Source: Chloroflexota bacterium
Lineage (GTDB): Bacteria > Chloroflexota > Dehalococcoidia > Lucifugimonadales > UBA1127
Assembly (NCBI GenBank): GCA_028873745.1
Contig: JAPPNT010000118.1
Location: forward strand, 1-15,591
DNA: 15,591 bases
Direction: 5' to 3'
Shown here piece by piece: positions 7,984 to 15,420 of this stretch. The notes below the pieces were generated by a model. That model had not been told where the DNA came from and made no database searches. It saw only the letters and a list, made by a program, of their open reading frames with translations. How positions within the stretch are numbered: position 1 is the stretch's first letter; each line of letters starts with the position of its first letter. Both the position numbers and the translations under genes were made by a program.

Positions 7984-8517
7984 TTAGGAATAGTCCAATA
8001 GGTCTATCAGTTGACGCATGTCAACTATCATGCGACGTATCTCTCTTGGGGATATTTTGCAAATCTGCTTCAATATAGCCTCCACTTCCGTTACTTGGTC
8101 TCGAGTCTCAAATCTCTCGAACCAGACTAATTTGGGATCCTTGCCCGCCGTCGATTTTGTCCGACCATGCTTATGCTCCATGGGCCGTTCCGGAAGCTCT
8201 CTCGTCTGTCCCACATAGAAGGTTCCGTCGCTGAGCTTCAAGATGTAGACGAAGAACCCCGTTGCCTCTCTGTCTCCTTCCTCCCAAGCGGGAGAATACT
8301 CTCTTGCAAAATGCTCCTGCGGCAGCAACGGCACTGTGCTTCTGCAATCCGGGCAAGTTTCATACTTGGCTTCTATCACGCGATCGCACCCAGGACATTC
8401 GGCCAGAACCCCCTGCTTGTAAGCATCGTTGTGATCTCTACAGAACGTGAACCAAGGCAGGATTGGCGTTTCGCAGTCCCAAACTAGGCACTGTTTGCCT
8501 GTTTTGCGTTGCGTCAT
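7984..8517 (-). CDS. Zinc-finger protein with GIY-YIG nuclease domain
   Basis: The 177-residue protein joins N-terminal cysteine clusters to a GIY-YIG domain. C10, C15, C26 and H29 could bind one zinc; C41-P-G-C44 and C55-P-D-C58 form a typical zinc ribbon. The nuclease domain covers about 88-155: V90-Y91-I92 for GIY, F100-Y101-V102-G103-Q-T for YIG, then R111, H115 and the acidic pair E144/E146, one of which should bind the metal. All usual catalytic positions seem filled. The start is ATG 8517, with GGAG eight bases upstream; the same frame continues open upstream only because it is antisense to nothing and shadows the aminopeptidase. The gap to the aminopeptidase stop is 35 bases. G+C is low for the window (31 of 60 in 8341-8400), suggesting transfer. 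Role unknown: a structure-specific DNA nuclease or a solitary endonuclease is possible. Confidence 0.85.
   Translation of the reverse strand: MTQRKTGKQCLVWDCETPILPWFTFCRDHNDAYKQGVLAECPGCDRVIEAKYETCPDCRSTVPLLPQEHFAREYSPAWEEGDREATGFFVYILKLSDGTFYVGQTRELPERPMEHKHGRTKSTAGKDPKLVWFERFETRDQVTEVEAILKQICKISPREIRRMIVDMRQLIDLLDYS
7995..8024 (-). promoter_or_regulatory. Candidate promoter for the FAH-family operon, inside the GIY-YIG gene
   Basis: On the minus strand TTGACA (8024-8019) is followed after 18 bases by TATTGG (8000-7995). The -35 is perfect, the -10 is weak. The predicted start near 7988 gives a 70-base leader. The -35 lies within a perfect inverted repeat, TTGAC-GCAT-GTCAA (8011-8024), that could be an operator. 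All of it is also coding sequence for the end of the GIY-YIG protein, so chance is possible. Confidence 0.25.
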
Positions 8518-8552
8518 CGTTAGGTCTCCAATGTCTTCGTGCAACAAAGAGG

Positions 8553-11150
8553 CTAACGGTTGGCGAACCAGGCCGCCACGTCCTCCTTGTTGCGCTCCAG
8601 CCATGCGACGTTGAGCTCCAGGCCCTCTATGGTCTGGCGGACGGAGCGCTCCGCCGCGGGAGCGGGGTGGGTCTCGTAGAACTCGCGCACCTCTTCGAGA
8701 CGCTCGCGGGTGGTGAAGCCGCGCGGGAGGCCGACGAGGCGCATGAGCATGAAGCCGCCGTGGCCATAACGCTCCATGAAGGTGTCCCAATTGTCCTTCA
8801 GGAAGTCCCACGCGAGGGCCTTGCCCTTGGGGTTGGCGGACACGGCGCCCACCACGGAGACCGTGTCCTGCGACCGGACGTCGTCGGTGAGCGAGCGCTG
8901 CAGGACGTCGCTGATGAGCTCCGGGTCCGGGATGCGGGTGAGGGCGAGGAGAAGGCGGACCTTCTCCTCCTGGAGCTCGGCACTCTTCTGCAGCTCCCAG
9001 AGCTTGCCGTACGTGTCGGCGTCGCCCTGCTGCGCGGTGAGGCTGAAGACTACGCCACGCAGGTCTGCCGGCAGCGTCGATGGGTCGGCCAGGTAGTCGT
9101 CGAAGCGGCCGCGGGCCTCGGCGAGGACGGCAGGATCCTCGAAGTAGCCTGCCTGGCCGAGGGCGACGCTGCGGAGGATGGCGTCGAGGTGGCCGTCGCC
9201 GGGCTTCGGCTGCCAGCCCATGCGCTCGGCGAGGGGGCTGAACAGCCCTTGGCAGAGCGCCTTGAAGGCGGGGTAGCAGTCCTCGTCGGAGAGGAGGGTG
9301 TCGAGATCGCCGAGGTTGCCGGCGAGGTCGCGCCAGACGCTGGCGTCGGTCTCGCCGCGGTAGCCCTCGGCGATGGCGAGGAACTGACTGATGGGGAGAT
9401 AGCCCGCGCGGGAGAGGGCGTAGGCGTCGTTCTGCAGGCCCAGCCGATCGGTGTCCGAGAGGGCGCGGGACGTGACGGCGGGGATGAGGGCGTCCCAGTC
9501 GCGGGGGCTCATATTGACCCGGTAGAAGCCGGTCTGGCCGGCGTTCACCTTGAACCACGAGCCTTCGGTTGACGGCGGGGGCGGCAGGACGAGGGTGTCC
9601 TCGCGGGCTTCCATCAGCGTCGCGGCGGACCCGCCCTCCCACGAGGTCTCGACGTTGACGGGCACCTTCCACGTCGACTCGTCGTCGCCCTCGTCCTCCG
9701 CGACGTGGCTCAGGAGAAAGCGCGACTGGGAGACGTCGAGTTGCACGCCGTTGGGGTCGTGGCGGGACTCGACGGTGAGCACCGGGTAGCCCATCTGCCC
9801 GGTCCAGGTGTCCATGAGGGCCTTGACCGGCTTGCCGGAGGCTTCCTCGAGCGCGAGCCAGAGGTCGGCGGTGCGGGCGTTGGCGTACCGGTGGGCGTCA
9901 AGGTAGCGGCGGAGGCCGTCGCGGAAGGTCTCCTCGGAGAGGTAGTGCTCCAGCATGCGGATGGTGGACGCACCCTTGCTGTAGCTGATGGCGTCGAAGA
10001 GCTCCTCGACCTCGGCGGGGGTGCGAACGGTGGCCTCGATAGGGTGCGAGTTCTTCAGGCCATCGAGATGGAAGGCGCGGATGGTGTCGTTGGCGACGAA
10101 CTGCGTCCACATCTTCCACTCGGGGTGAATGTGGTTTACGGCCTTGTCGCCCATCCACGATGCGAAACTCTCGTTGAGCCAGAGGTCGTCCCACCATTGC
10201 ATGGTGACAAGGTCACCGAACCACATGTGCGCCATCTCGTGCGAGACCACCTCGGCGACGCGCTGGCGGGTGGCGGCGGGGCTGATGGCGGGGTCGACGA
10301 GGAGGGCGGTCTCGCGGTAGGTGATGGCGCCCCAGTTCTCCATGGCGCCTGCGGCGAAGTCCGGGATGGCGATGTGGTCCAGCTTCTCCAGCGGGTACGG
10401 GATGCCGAAGTAGTCATTGAAGTAGGTCAGCAACGCGACGGAGGTCTCCAGGGCGAACCGGCCCTGCTCCTCCTTGCCGCGGGTGGTGATGACGCGGACC
10501 ATCGTGCCGTTGACGGCCTCCTGCTCGATGGTTGCGAGCTCGGCGACAACGAAGGCGAGCAGGTATGTTGACATGACGGGAGACTCAGCGAAGCGCACGG
10601 TCTTCGCGGCGCCGTCAACCGTTTCCTCGACGGGGGGCATGTTGGAGACGGTGTCCATGTCGGCGGGGACGGTCATGGTGACCTGGAAGCTGGCCTTCAT
10701 GGCGGGCTCGTCCCAGCAGGGGAAGGCGCGGCGGGCGGACGACGGCTCGAACTGGGTCGTGGCCATGGTGCGAGACGTGCCGTCCTCGCGGGTGTAGCTG
10801 CTGCGGTAGAAGCCGGTAAGCCGGTCATTGAGCTCGCCGGTGAAGGATATGCGGAGGACGGCGGGCCCGGGCTGCACAGTGGCGGGGAAGCGAAGCGAGA
10901 CGGTCTCATCGTCGTCATCGAACTCGATGCCGACAGCGTTCACCTCGGCATTGCCGGCGTCCATGAGGCTGGCGGCGTGGACGGTCATCTCGCAGGCGTT
11001 GAGGACGATGGTGTCGGTGGCATCGAGAACCTCGACGTCGACGGACTCCTCGCCGTCGAAGGTGAAGGCATCAAGGTCCGGGGTGAGGTGGATAGCGTAG
11101 CGGAGGGGCCGGACGTTGTTGGGCAGAAGCACAGCTTGCGACGTTGCCAT
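8553..11150 (-). CDS. pepN: M1-family zinc aminopeptidase, ERAP/puromycin-sensitive type
   Basis: This 865-residue enzyme removes N-terminal residues from peptides. The exopeptidase motif G268-A-M-E-N-W273 recognises the free amino group. Zinc is bound by H304-E-M-A-H308 and E327 in L-W-L-N-E, exactly the HExxH-x18-E spacing, and Y390 in ISYSKGAS is the transition-state tyrosine. The order is a beta-rich N-terminal domain (1-200), the thermolysin-like catalytic domain (200-440), a small beta domain and a long helical ERAP1_C-type region (about 530-840). No signal peptide is seen, so it should be cytoplasmic. GGAGG nine bases before ATG 11150 supports the start. The symbol is given for the family; the length and domain plan are closer to eukaryotic-type M1 enzymes than to the E. 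coli protein. It is probably co-transcribed with the GIY-YIG gene downstream. Confidence 0.95.
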   Translation of the reverse strand: MATSQAVLLPNNVRPLRYAIHLTPDLDAFTFDGEESVDVEVLDATDTIVLNACEMTVHAASLMDAGNAEVNAVGIEFDDDDETVSLRFPATVQPGPAVLRISFTGELNDRLTGFYRSSYTREDGTSRTMATTQFEPSSARRAFPCWDEPAMKASFQVTMTVPADMDTVSNMPPVEETVDGAAKTVRFAESPVMSTYLLAFVVAELATIEQEAVNGTMVRVITTRGKEEQGRFALETSVALLTYFNDYFGIPYPLEKLDHIAIPDFAAGAMENWGAITYRETALLVDPAISPAATRQRVAEVVSHEMAHMWFGDLVTMQWWDDLWLNESFASWMGDKAVNHIHPEWKMWTQFVANDTIRAFHLDGLKNSHPIEATVRTPAEVEELFDAISYSKGASTIRMLEHYLSEETFRDGLRRYLDAHRYANARTADLWLALEEASGKPVKALMDTWTGQMGYPVLTVESRHDPNGVQLDVSQSRFLLSHVAEDEGDDESTWKVPVNVETSWEGGSAATLMEAREDTLVLPPPPSTEGSWFKVNAGQTGFYRVNMSPRDWDALIPAVTSRALSDTDRLGLQNDAYALSRAGYLPISQFLAIAEGYRGETDASVWRDLAGNLGDLDTLLSDEDCYPAFKALCQGLFSPLAERMGWQPKPGDGHLDAILRSVALGQAGYFEDPAVLAEARGRFDDYLADPSTLPADLRGVVFSLTAQQGDADTYGKLWELQKSAELQEEKVRLLLALTRIPDPELISDVLQRSLTDDVRSQDTVSVVGAVSANPKGKALAWDFLKDNWDTFMERYGHGGFMLMRLVGLPRGFTTRERLEEVREFYETHPAPAAERSVRQTIEGLELNVAWLERNKEDVAAWFANR

Positions 11151-11239
11151 GGGACGGGGCCTCCTTCAGGCATATGCGCCCGGCGACGCGGCGCACGCAG
11201 CAAGTATGCCTGTCGCGATGGGCAGCCCTAGCTTACACG

Positions 11240-11258
11240 GTGACGCGAGTTCCGTCAC
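11240..11258. other. Small inverted repeat upstream of the aminopeptidase gene
   Basis: GTGACG (11240-11245) and CGTCAC (11253-11258) form a perfect six-base inverted repeat with a seven-base spacer, in the 117-base gap between the membrane-protein gene and the aminopeptidase gene. It could be a transcript-end stem without U-tract or an operator half-site pair. Confidence 0.25.
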
Positions 11259-11267
11259 GAAAGCGGG

Positions 11268-11975
11268 CTATGACATCGCCGCCAAGACCAGGAAGAGAAC
11301 AAACCCGGATATTGCCGCGGCGGCGGTAAGACGGCGGAGCTGCCAATGGCTCAAGCCCAGGTAGAGACCAATGGCAAGGATGAAGAGGAGACCAATTGCC
11401 ATGGCGTATTGAAGGTAAATGAACGGGGCTTCGGCCTCTCCCCGATGCAGGCCGATAAGTCTTCGCTGTAGGTCCGGGGTACGCTTCTCGATTTCGATCT
11501 CACCCGGGGGTATGACCGTGATGCGATAGTGGGTCTTGTATTCCGGTTGAGTGGTGAAGGTGGTGATCATGGGAACAAACTGAGCGTTCCCATCCATGGA
11601 GTCTTCCGATTCCGAGGAACCGTGGTCGTCGTGGTCGTGGGCCGCATCTTCTGTCCCATGGCCGTCGGCCGAGGACGCTCCCTCGAGCCCAGCCGCCGGG
11701 TCCTGGCTCACGGGAGCTCGATCGATGTTGAGGGACTTGAATGAGTGCTCGATGCCGGCGTTCTTCAACACGGCCCTGACTCTCCACTCCAATCTTGGCG
11801 CCGTCACGTCCAGGAACGCGTTGTGGGGCGTTTCAATTTCCTCGATTGCATACGAGCCCTGAACACCCGCGAGGAATAGGCCGCCGGAAATGGCCACCAA
11901 CGCCACCATCGGGAACAGGACGGATGCGATGGTGAGGTGAACAACAATGAGGTTCTGGCGACTCAGCCGTCTCAA
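11268..11975 (-). CDS. PepSY-associated-like membrane protein with His/Asp-rich loop
   Basis: The 235-residue protein has one membrane span near the N terminus (about 10-37), an outside domain of about 150 residues, and two spans at the end (about 188-208 and 217-234). The last part, with L-H-R-G just before the second span, resembles the ends of PepSY-associated membrane proteins; this is a loose likeness. Residues 103-129 form a low-complexity His/Asp/Glu/Ser insert (H106, H113, H115, H118 with many acids) that could bind a metal. The frame starts at TTG 11975 (L-R-R-L as written); a GGGG tract eight bases upstream is a poor ribosome site and no better in-frame start precedes the first span. 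It lies 117 bases upstream of the aminopeptidase gene on the same strand. A role in metal handling is inference only. Confidence 0.7.
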   Translation of the reverse strand: MRRLSRQNLIVVHLTIASVLFPMVALVAISGGLFLAGVQGSYAIEEIETPHNAFLDVTAPRLEWRVRAVLKNAGIEHSFKSLNIDRAPVSQDPAAGLEGASSADGHGTEDAAHDHDDHGSSESEDSMDGNAQFVPMITTFTTQPEYKTHYRITVIPPGEIEIEKRTPDLQRRLIGLHRGEAEAPFIYLQYAMAIGLLFILAIGLYLGLSHWQLRRLTAAAAISGFVLFLVLAAMS

Positions 11976-12366
11976 CTAATCAGCCCCATGATCTCTACGC
12001 GTATGCAATGAATCCGACTTTGCGACGGGTCTTACCCGGCCTCTGCTATGGTCGCGACTACATGCATTTGCCAACTGACGTGGCAAGCCGTTTCCGTCGC
12101 GGTCCAACCGCAGTCCCGCGCCAAGGGCAATAAATGCTACTCAGTATCTGTATGGATGTTGCATGGCCAGTCGCTTGCCAAACATACCATTCCCAAAATG
12201 TGACGGTCAAACAGTGGCTTGGCCTCGCGTGTACTGTCGATGAAATTGAGACTTTGTATCATGTGTGCAATTTTGCGAACGGAGCGACGACAGGGGCGAA
12301 CAGTCCTCGCTTGCACGTTTGAGCGCGATGCCGGAAGGGATGGGGCAGGACGAGTTGGATGTGCGA
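11976..12366. other. 391-base intergenic stretch, lower in G+C
   Basis: No reading frame here has family support. The stretch is poorer in G+C than the flanking genes (30 of 60 in 12181-12240, 28 of 60 in 12241-12300). It holds a candidate minus-strand promoter at 12181-12210 and otherwise nothing I can name. A 62-codon plus-strand frame at 12134-12322 starts with ATG but has only a weak ribosome site and no recognisable features. No clear terminator follows the metallophosphoesterase stop at 12367. Confidence 0.6.
12181..12210 (-). promoter_or_regulatory. Candidate promoter for the PepSY-like membrane protein gene
   Basis: On the minus strand TTGACC (12210-12205) is followed after 18 bases by TATGTT (12186-12181), with five of six and four of six consensus matches. 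The start would be near 12174, leaving a leader of about 200 bases before the TTG start at 11975. The long leader is unusual and makes the assignment uncertain. Confidence 0.3.
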
Positions 12367-13101
12367 TTAGCGCCCGAAGGAGAGGCGCACAGCGAGGGAG
12401 TCGGGGAGCCCGGCTTCGGCCATCTTAAGTTGCGTGCGCTCGATGTCGTAAGGGACGCGGTGGTGGGTGAGGGAGCAAGCCTCGGTGTCGTAGACGGCGT
12501 AAGCGGCACGGGGGTCGCCGTCGCGGGGCTGGCCGACACTGCCGGGGTTCATGATGGTGCGCGCGCCGTCGACGGCGAGGGTCATGCCGGGCTGAAGGGG
12601 CGTCACGATCCCGGCCTCGTCGCAGGCGAAGGGGAGGTGGGAGTGGCCGAGCAGGCAGAGGGGCGTGTCGAAGAGGCTGAAGCACTCGTCCGTGACCTGT
12701 GGGGGCATGAGCCACGGAAGGAAGTACTCCCATACGGGCTCCCTCGGGGTGCCGTGGACGAGGGTGGCCCCGGATTCCTCGTGGCGGAGCGGGTTGGCGC
12801 GGAGATAGGCCTGCTCGTCGGGCGTGAGCCGGTGGCGCGTCCAGAGAGCGGCGGCACGTGCGGCGGGGTTGAAGGTGTCGACGGACAGCTCGCCGATGGC
12901 GGCAAGGTCGTGGTTGCCGGCGACGGCGGCGTGGGGATACGAGCGGAGCAGGGCCAGGCACTCGCTGGGATCGGGGCCGTAGCCGACGACGTCACCGAGG
13001 CAGAGGACGCGCTCGAAGCCACCGTCCGCCTCGGCGTCGGCGATGACGGCCCGGAGCGCCTCCAGGTTGCTGTGCACGTCGGCCACTACAAGGCAGCGCA
13101 T
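12367..13101 (-). CDS. Calcineurin-like metallophosphoesterase
   Basis: The 244-residue protein carries all the blocks of a binuclear metallophosphoesterase in order: D8-V-H10 at the first strand, G36-D37-V-V-G-Y-G-P, G62-N63-H64-D65, H116-G-T-P and G152-H153-S-H155. Size and the VGYGP variant fit the bacterial YfcE-like/DUF-type predicted phosphodiesterases that are also close to symmetrical diadenosine tetraphosphatases; the substrate is not predictable. ATG at 13101 is chosen because an AGGTGAGG tract precedes it by two bases or more and because the D-x-H motif must sit near the N terminus. The reading frame is open for another 251 codons upstream, but that part is antisense to thiL and has no family likeness. 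Divergent from thiL with only 46 bases between the start codons. Confidence 0.92.
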   Translation of the reverse strand: MRCLVVADVHSNLEALRAVIADAEADGGFERVLCLGDVVGYGPDPSECLALLRSYPHAAVAGNHDLAAIGELSVDTFNPAARAAALWTRHRLTPDEQAYLRANPLRHEESGATLVHGTPREPVWEYFLPWLMPPQVTDECFSLFDTPLCLLGHSHLPFACDEAGIVTPLQPGMTLAVDGARTIMNPGSVGQPRDGDPRAAYAVYDTEACSLTHHRVPYDIERTQLKMAEAGLPDSLAVRLSFGR

Positions 13102-13111
13102 GTCCCTCACC

Positions 13112-13140
13112 TTGGCCGTAGCTGGCGGCTCAAGTATAAT
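13112..13140 (+). promoter_or_regulatory. thiL operon promoter giving a leaderless mRNA
   Basis: TTGGCC (13112-13117), a 17-base spacer, and a perfect -10 box TATAAT (13135-13140) form the best promoter match in the window. The predicted transcription start is 13147 or 13148; 13148 is the A of the thiL ATG. No ribosome-binding tract lies between the -10 box and the ATG, which supports a leaderless transcript. The element fills the 46-base gap to the divergent metallophosphoesterase gene. Confidence 0.7.
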
Positions 13141-13147
13141 TCCAGTC

Positions 13148-14152
13148 ATGCTGGTACGGGAACTTGGGGAGTTCGGCCTCATAGAGCGCCTGTCCCGCCG
13201 CGTGTCCGCCTCGCCCGCCGCGCACCACCGCCAAGAGCCGCCGGTGCGGGTGCGCGTCGGCATCGGTGACGACGCGGCGGTGTGGGAGGCGACCGGGACG
13301 GCTGAGGCGCTGACGACCGACACCATTGTCGACGGCAAGCACTTCACGCTGGCCACGACAGGCTGGAACGACCTGGGGTGGAAGTCGCTGGCGACGAACC
13401 TCAGCGACATCGCCGCGATGGGCGCGGCGCCGGGCGTGGCAGTCGTCACGCTGGGGCTACCGCCGGACACGGTCGTCGAGGACGTGGAGGCGCTGTACGA
13501 CGGGCTGCTGGCGGCGGCAGGGGAGTTCGGCGCGAGCGTGGCCGGAGGCGACGTGGTCGCATCGCCGACGCTGTTCATCACCGTCGCGCTGTCGGGCACG
13601 CTGGCGGGGGAGCCGATGCTGCGCTCGAACGCGGCGACGGGGGACCTGATCGCGGTGACGGGCGCGCTGGGGGCGTCGGCGGCGGGGCTGGCCGTGCTGC
13701 AGGGCGCGGCACCAGCCGAGGGCGCTGATGCCGACTTGCTGCGGGCGGCGCACCGCCGGCCGTGGCCGCGGGTCGCGGAGGGGATGTCGCTGGCCAAAGC
13801 GGGCGTCCGGAGTGCGATGGACATAACGGACGGACTGCTCGACGACCTCGGCAAGCTGTGTGCGGCGGCGGGCTACTCGGCGCGTGTCGAGGCGGTGTGC
13901 GTGCCGGTTCACCCGGCGGCGGTCGCGGCGTTCCCGGACGACGCGATGGCGATGGCGCTGAACGGGGGTGAGGACTACGAGCTGCTCTTCACCGCACCGC
14001 CGCGCCTGATGGCGTCGCTGGGCGGGGCGCTCGACTGCGAGGTTCAGGTCGTGGGGGAGATAATCTCAGGCACACCGGGAGAAGTTTTCCTGGTGGACGC
14101 CAAGGGCGACGCGATAACGCCGCCCCGGAAGGGATGGGACCACTTCGCATGA
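13148..14152 (+). CDS. thiL: Thiamine-monophosphate kinase
   Basis: ThiL phosphorylates thiamine monophosphate with ATP to the active cofactor thiamine diphosphate, the last step of the pathway, in the cytoplasm. The 334-residue length is usual. Family motifs are in place: G38-I-G-D-D42-A-A-V-W, T57-D-T-I-V-D-G-K-H-F66, N84-L-S-D87-I-A-A-M-G-A, V-A-G-G-D-V, M224-D-I-T-D228-G-L-L-D-D-L and N272-G-G-E-D-Y-E-L. The acidic residues in these blocks bind Mg-ATP. ATG 13148 is preferred over upstream in-frame starts because those lie in or before a strong promoter and would overlap the divergent gene. The stop overlaps the tsaE start (ATGA), so the two are translationally coupled. No other thiamine genes are in the window. 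Confidence 0.95.
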   Translation: MLVRELGEFGLIERLSRRVSASPAAHHRQEPPVRVRVGIGDDAAVWEATGTAEALTTDTIVDGKHFTLATTGWNDLGWKSLATNLSDIAAMGAAPGVAVVTLGLPPDTVVEDVEALYDGLLAAAGEFGASVAGGDVVASPTLFITVALSGTLAGEPMLRSNAATGDLIAVTGALGASAAGLAVLQGAAPAEGADADLLRAAHRRPWPRVAEGMSLAKAGVRSAMDITDGLLDDLGKLCAAAGYSARVEAVCVPVHPAAVAAFPDDAMAMALNGGEDYELLFTAPPRLMASLGGALDCEVQVVGEIISGTPGEVFLVDAKGDAITPPRKGWDHFA

Positions 14153-14634
14153 GCATTCGCGTGAACATCGAGAGCCGGAGTGCGGACGAAACGCTGCGCA
14201 TCGGCGAGGAGCTCGGGCGGCGGCTGCAGCCGGGGGACGCGCTGCTGCTGACCGGCGACCTGGGCGCGGGCAAGACGACGTTGACGCAAGGAGTTGGGCT
14301 GGGCCTCGACATCCCGGAGCGGCCGCGCAGCCCGACGTTCGTCATGGCGACGGAGTACCACGGACGGCTGCCGATGTACCACCTGGACCTGTACCGCGTC
14401 GAGGACCTGGGCGAGCTTGGCGAGCTGGGGCTGGACGAGTACCTGATCGGCGACGGGGTGACGGTGGTCGAGTGGGCGGACCGCGCGCCGCACGCTTTCC
14501 CGGCGCGAGGCCTGTGGGTCGATCTGCAGTCGACGGGTGAAGGCGCGAGAGAGATCACCGTCTCGTGCGATGCGCCAGGAAACGCTGCGGTGGCAGAGTG
14601 GCTGGAGCAGGCTGCCGTCGCGAGGAGCGCGTAG
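14149..14634 (+). CDS. tsaE: tRNA t6A-modification ATPase TsaE
   Basis: TsaE is the ATPase subunit that works with TsaB and TsaD to attach threonylcarbamoyl to A37 of tRNAs reading ANN codons. The 161-residue protein shows the Walker A motif G36-D-L-G-A-G-K42-T-T, S61-P-T-F, H78-L-D80-L-Y-R (Walker B region) and V107-E108-W-A-D, all diagnostic of the family. The start ATG overlaps the thiL stop as ATGA; upstream in-frame ATG 14134 is inside thiL and adds five residues outside the family start. The next gene, tsaB, begins one base past its stop. Confidence 0.95.
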   Translation: MSIRVNIESRSADETLRIGEELGRRLQPGDALLLTGDLGAGKTTLTQGVGLGLDIPERPRSPTFVMATEYHGRLPMYHLDLYRVEDLGELGELGLDEYLIGDGVTVVEWADRAPHAFPARGLWVDLQSTGEGAREITVSCDAPGNAAVAEWLEQAAVARSA

Positions 14635-14635
14635 C

Positions 14636-15334
14636 GTGGAGCTGTGCATCGACACCGCCACGCGGTACGCGGGCGTCGCGCTGGCCGAGGCGGGCCGTAT
14701 CGTCGCCGAGGCGTCGTGGCACAGCCGGAACAACCACACGGCGGAGCTCGCGCCGGCTGTCGTCGGGTTGCTGGCAGAGACGGGGACGGACGCGCGGGAG
14801 CTCACGGGCATCGTCGCGGTCATAGGGCCGGGCGGGTTCAGCGCGCTGCGAGTCGGGCTCGGGTTCGCAAAGGGGCTGGCTGAGCCGCTGGACATCCCCA
14901 TCGCGCCGGTGAGCGCGCTGGAGGTGGAGGCGGCGCGGCACTTCGAATCGGAGGCGGGGCCGCTGCTGCCGCTGCTGGAGGTCGGCCGCGACCGCGTCGC
15001 GTGGTGCGTGTACGAGCGCGCCGGCGACGAGTGGTGGCGCACGACGGAGGAGCAGGTGACGACGGTCGCCGAGATGGTGAGCGCAGCGCCGTCGGACGCC
15101 GTCTACTGCGGCGAGGGCGCTTGGCACACCGCCGAGCGTCTGCGGGAGCTGGCGGCGGACGCGCGCATCATCGCGCTCGAACCGCCCACACGATCGCTGG
15201 CCGTGCTGGCGGCGCTGGGGCACTCGGCGCTGGCGTCGGGCGGCGTGCCGGAGCGGCAGACGCTCGAGCCCAACTACTTGCGCCCACCGAGCATCACGAT
15301 GCCGGCAGGGCGAGGGACGCCGCCGTCCACGTAG
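14636..15334 (+). CDS. tsaB: tRNA t6A-modification protein TsaB
   Basis: TsaB is the non-catalytic ASKHA-fold partner of TsaD in t6A synthesis. The 232-residue protein starts L-C-I-D-T-A-T, has H34-T-A-E-L, and G64-P-G-G-F-S-A-L-R-V-G, a variant of the usual GPGSFTGLRIG. It ends with the P-N-Y-L-R motif common to this family. GTG at 14636 is the start: it follows the tsaE stop by one base and a GGAG tract lies upstream. The longer frame beginning at 14537 would overlap tsaE. The catalytic partner tsaD is not in the window and must be elsewhere in the genome. Confidence 0.93.
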   Translation: MELCIDTATRYAGVALAEAGRIVAEASWHSRNNHTAELAPAVVGLLAETGTDARELTGIVAVIGPGGFSALRVGLGFAKGLAEPLDIPIAPVSALEVEAARHFESEAGPLLPLLEVGRDRVAWCVYERAGDEWWRTTEEQVTTVAEMVSAAPSDAVYCGEGAWHTAERLRELAADARIIALEPPTRSLAVLAALGHSALASGGVPERQTLEPNYLRPPSITMPAGRGTPPST

Positions 15335-15340
15335 TAAAGA

Positions 15341-15412
15341 CAGGGCAGGTTCCAACCTTCGGAAGAGGTTCGGAGGTTGGGGCCACTGGATTCCCGCCTT
15401 CGCGGGAATGAC
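15341..15412. repeat. Dispersed intergenic repeat with ATTCCCGC palindrome
   Basis: ATTCCCGC (15390-15397) and GCGGGAAT (15402-15409) form a perfect eight-base stem with loop CTTC. On the minus strand the frame reads VIPAKAGIQ, the peptide typical of this very widespread bacterial repeat family. An additional stem, CCAACCT (15352-15358) with AGGTTGG (15374-15380), lies just before it and probably belongs to the same unit. The element sits between the tsaB stop and ndk and may terminate the thiL operon. Confidence 0.75.
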
Positions 15413-15420
15413 GGAAGGAA

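Noticed and set aside
8463..9572. Open plus-strand frame of 369 codons, and similar frames at 9705-10571 and 12265-13269
   Set aside because: Each is antisense to a gene with clear catalytic motifs (M1 aminopeptidase, metallophosphoesterase), and the translations lack any recognisable domain.
8518..9672. N-terminal extension of the GIY-YIG frame by 385 codons
   Set aside because: It overlaps the aminopeptidase gene in another frame on the same strand, is Arg/Pro-rich shadow translation, and the ATG at 8517 has its own ribosome site.
12134..12322. 62-codon plus-strand frame in the large intergenic stretch
   Set aside because: Weak ribosome site, no recognisable domain or signal peptide, and no support beyond being open.
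13102..13854. N-terminal extension of the metallophosphoesterase frame by 251 codons
   Set aside because: It is antisense to thiL; the D-x-H motif that starts the fold lies just after the ATG at 13101.
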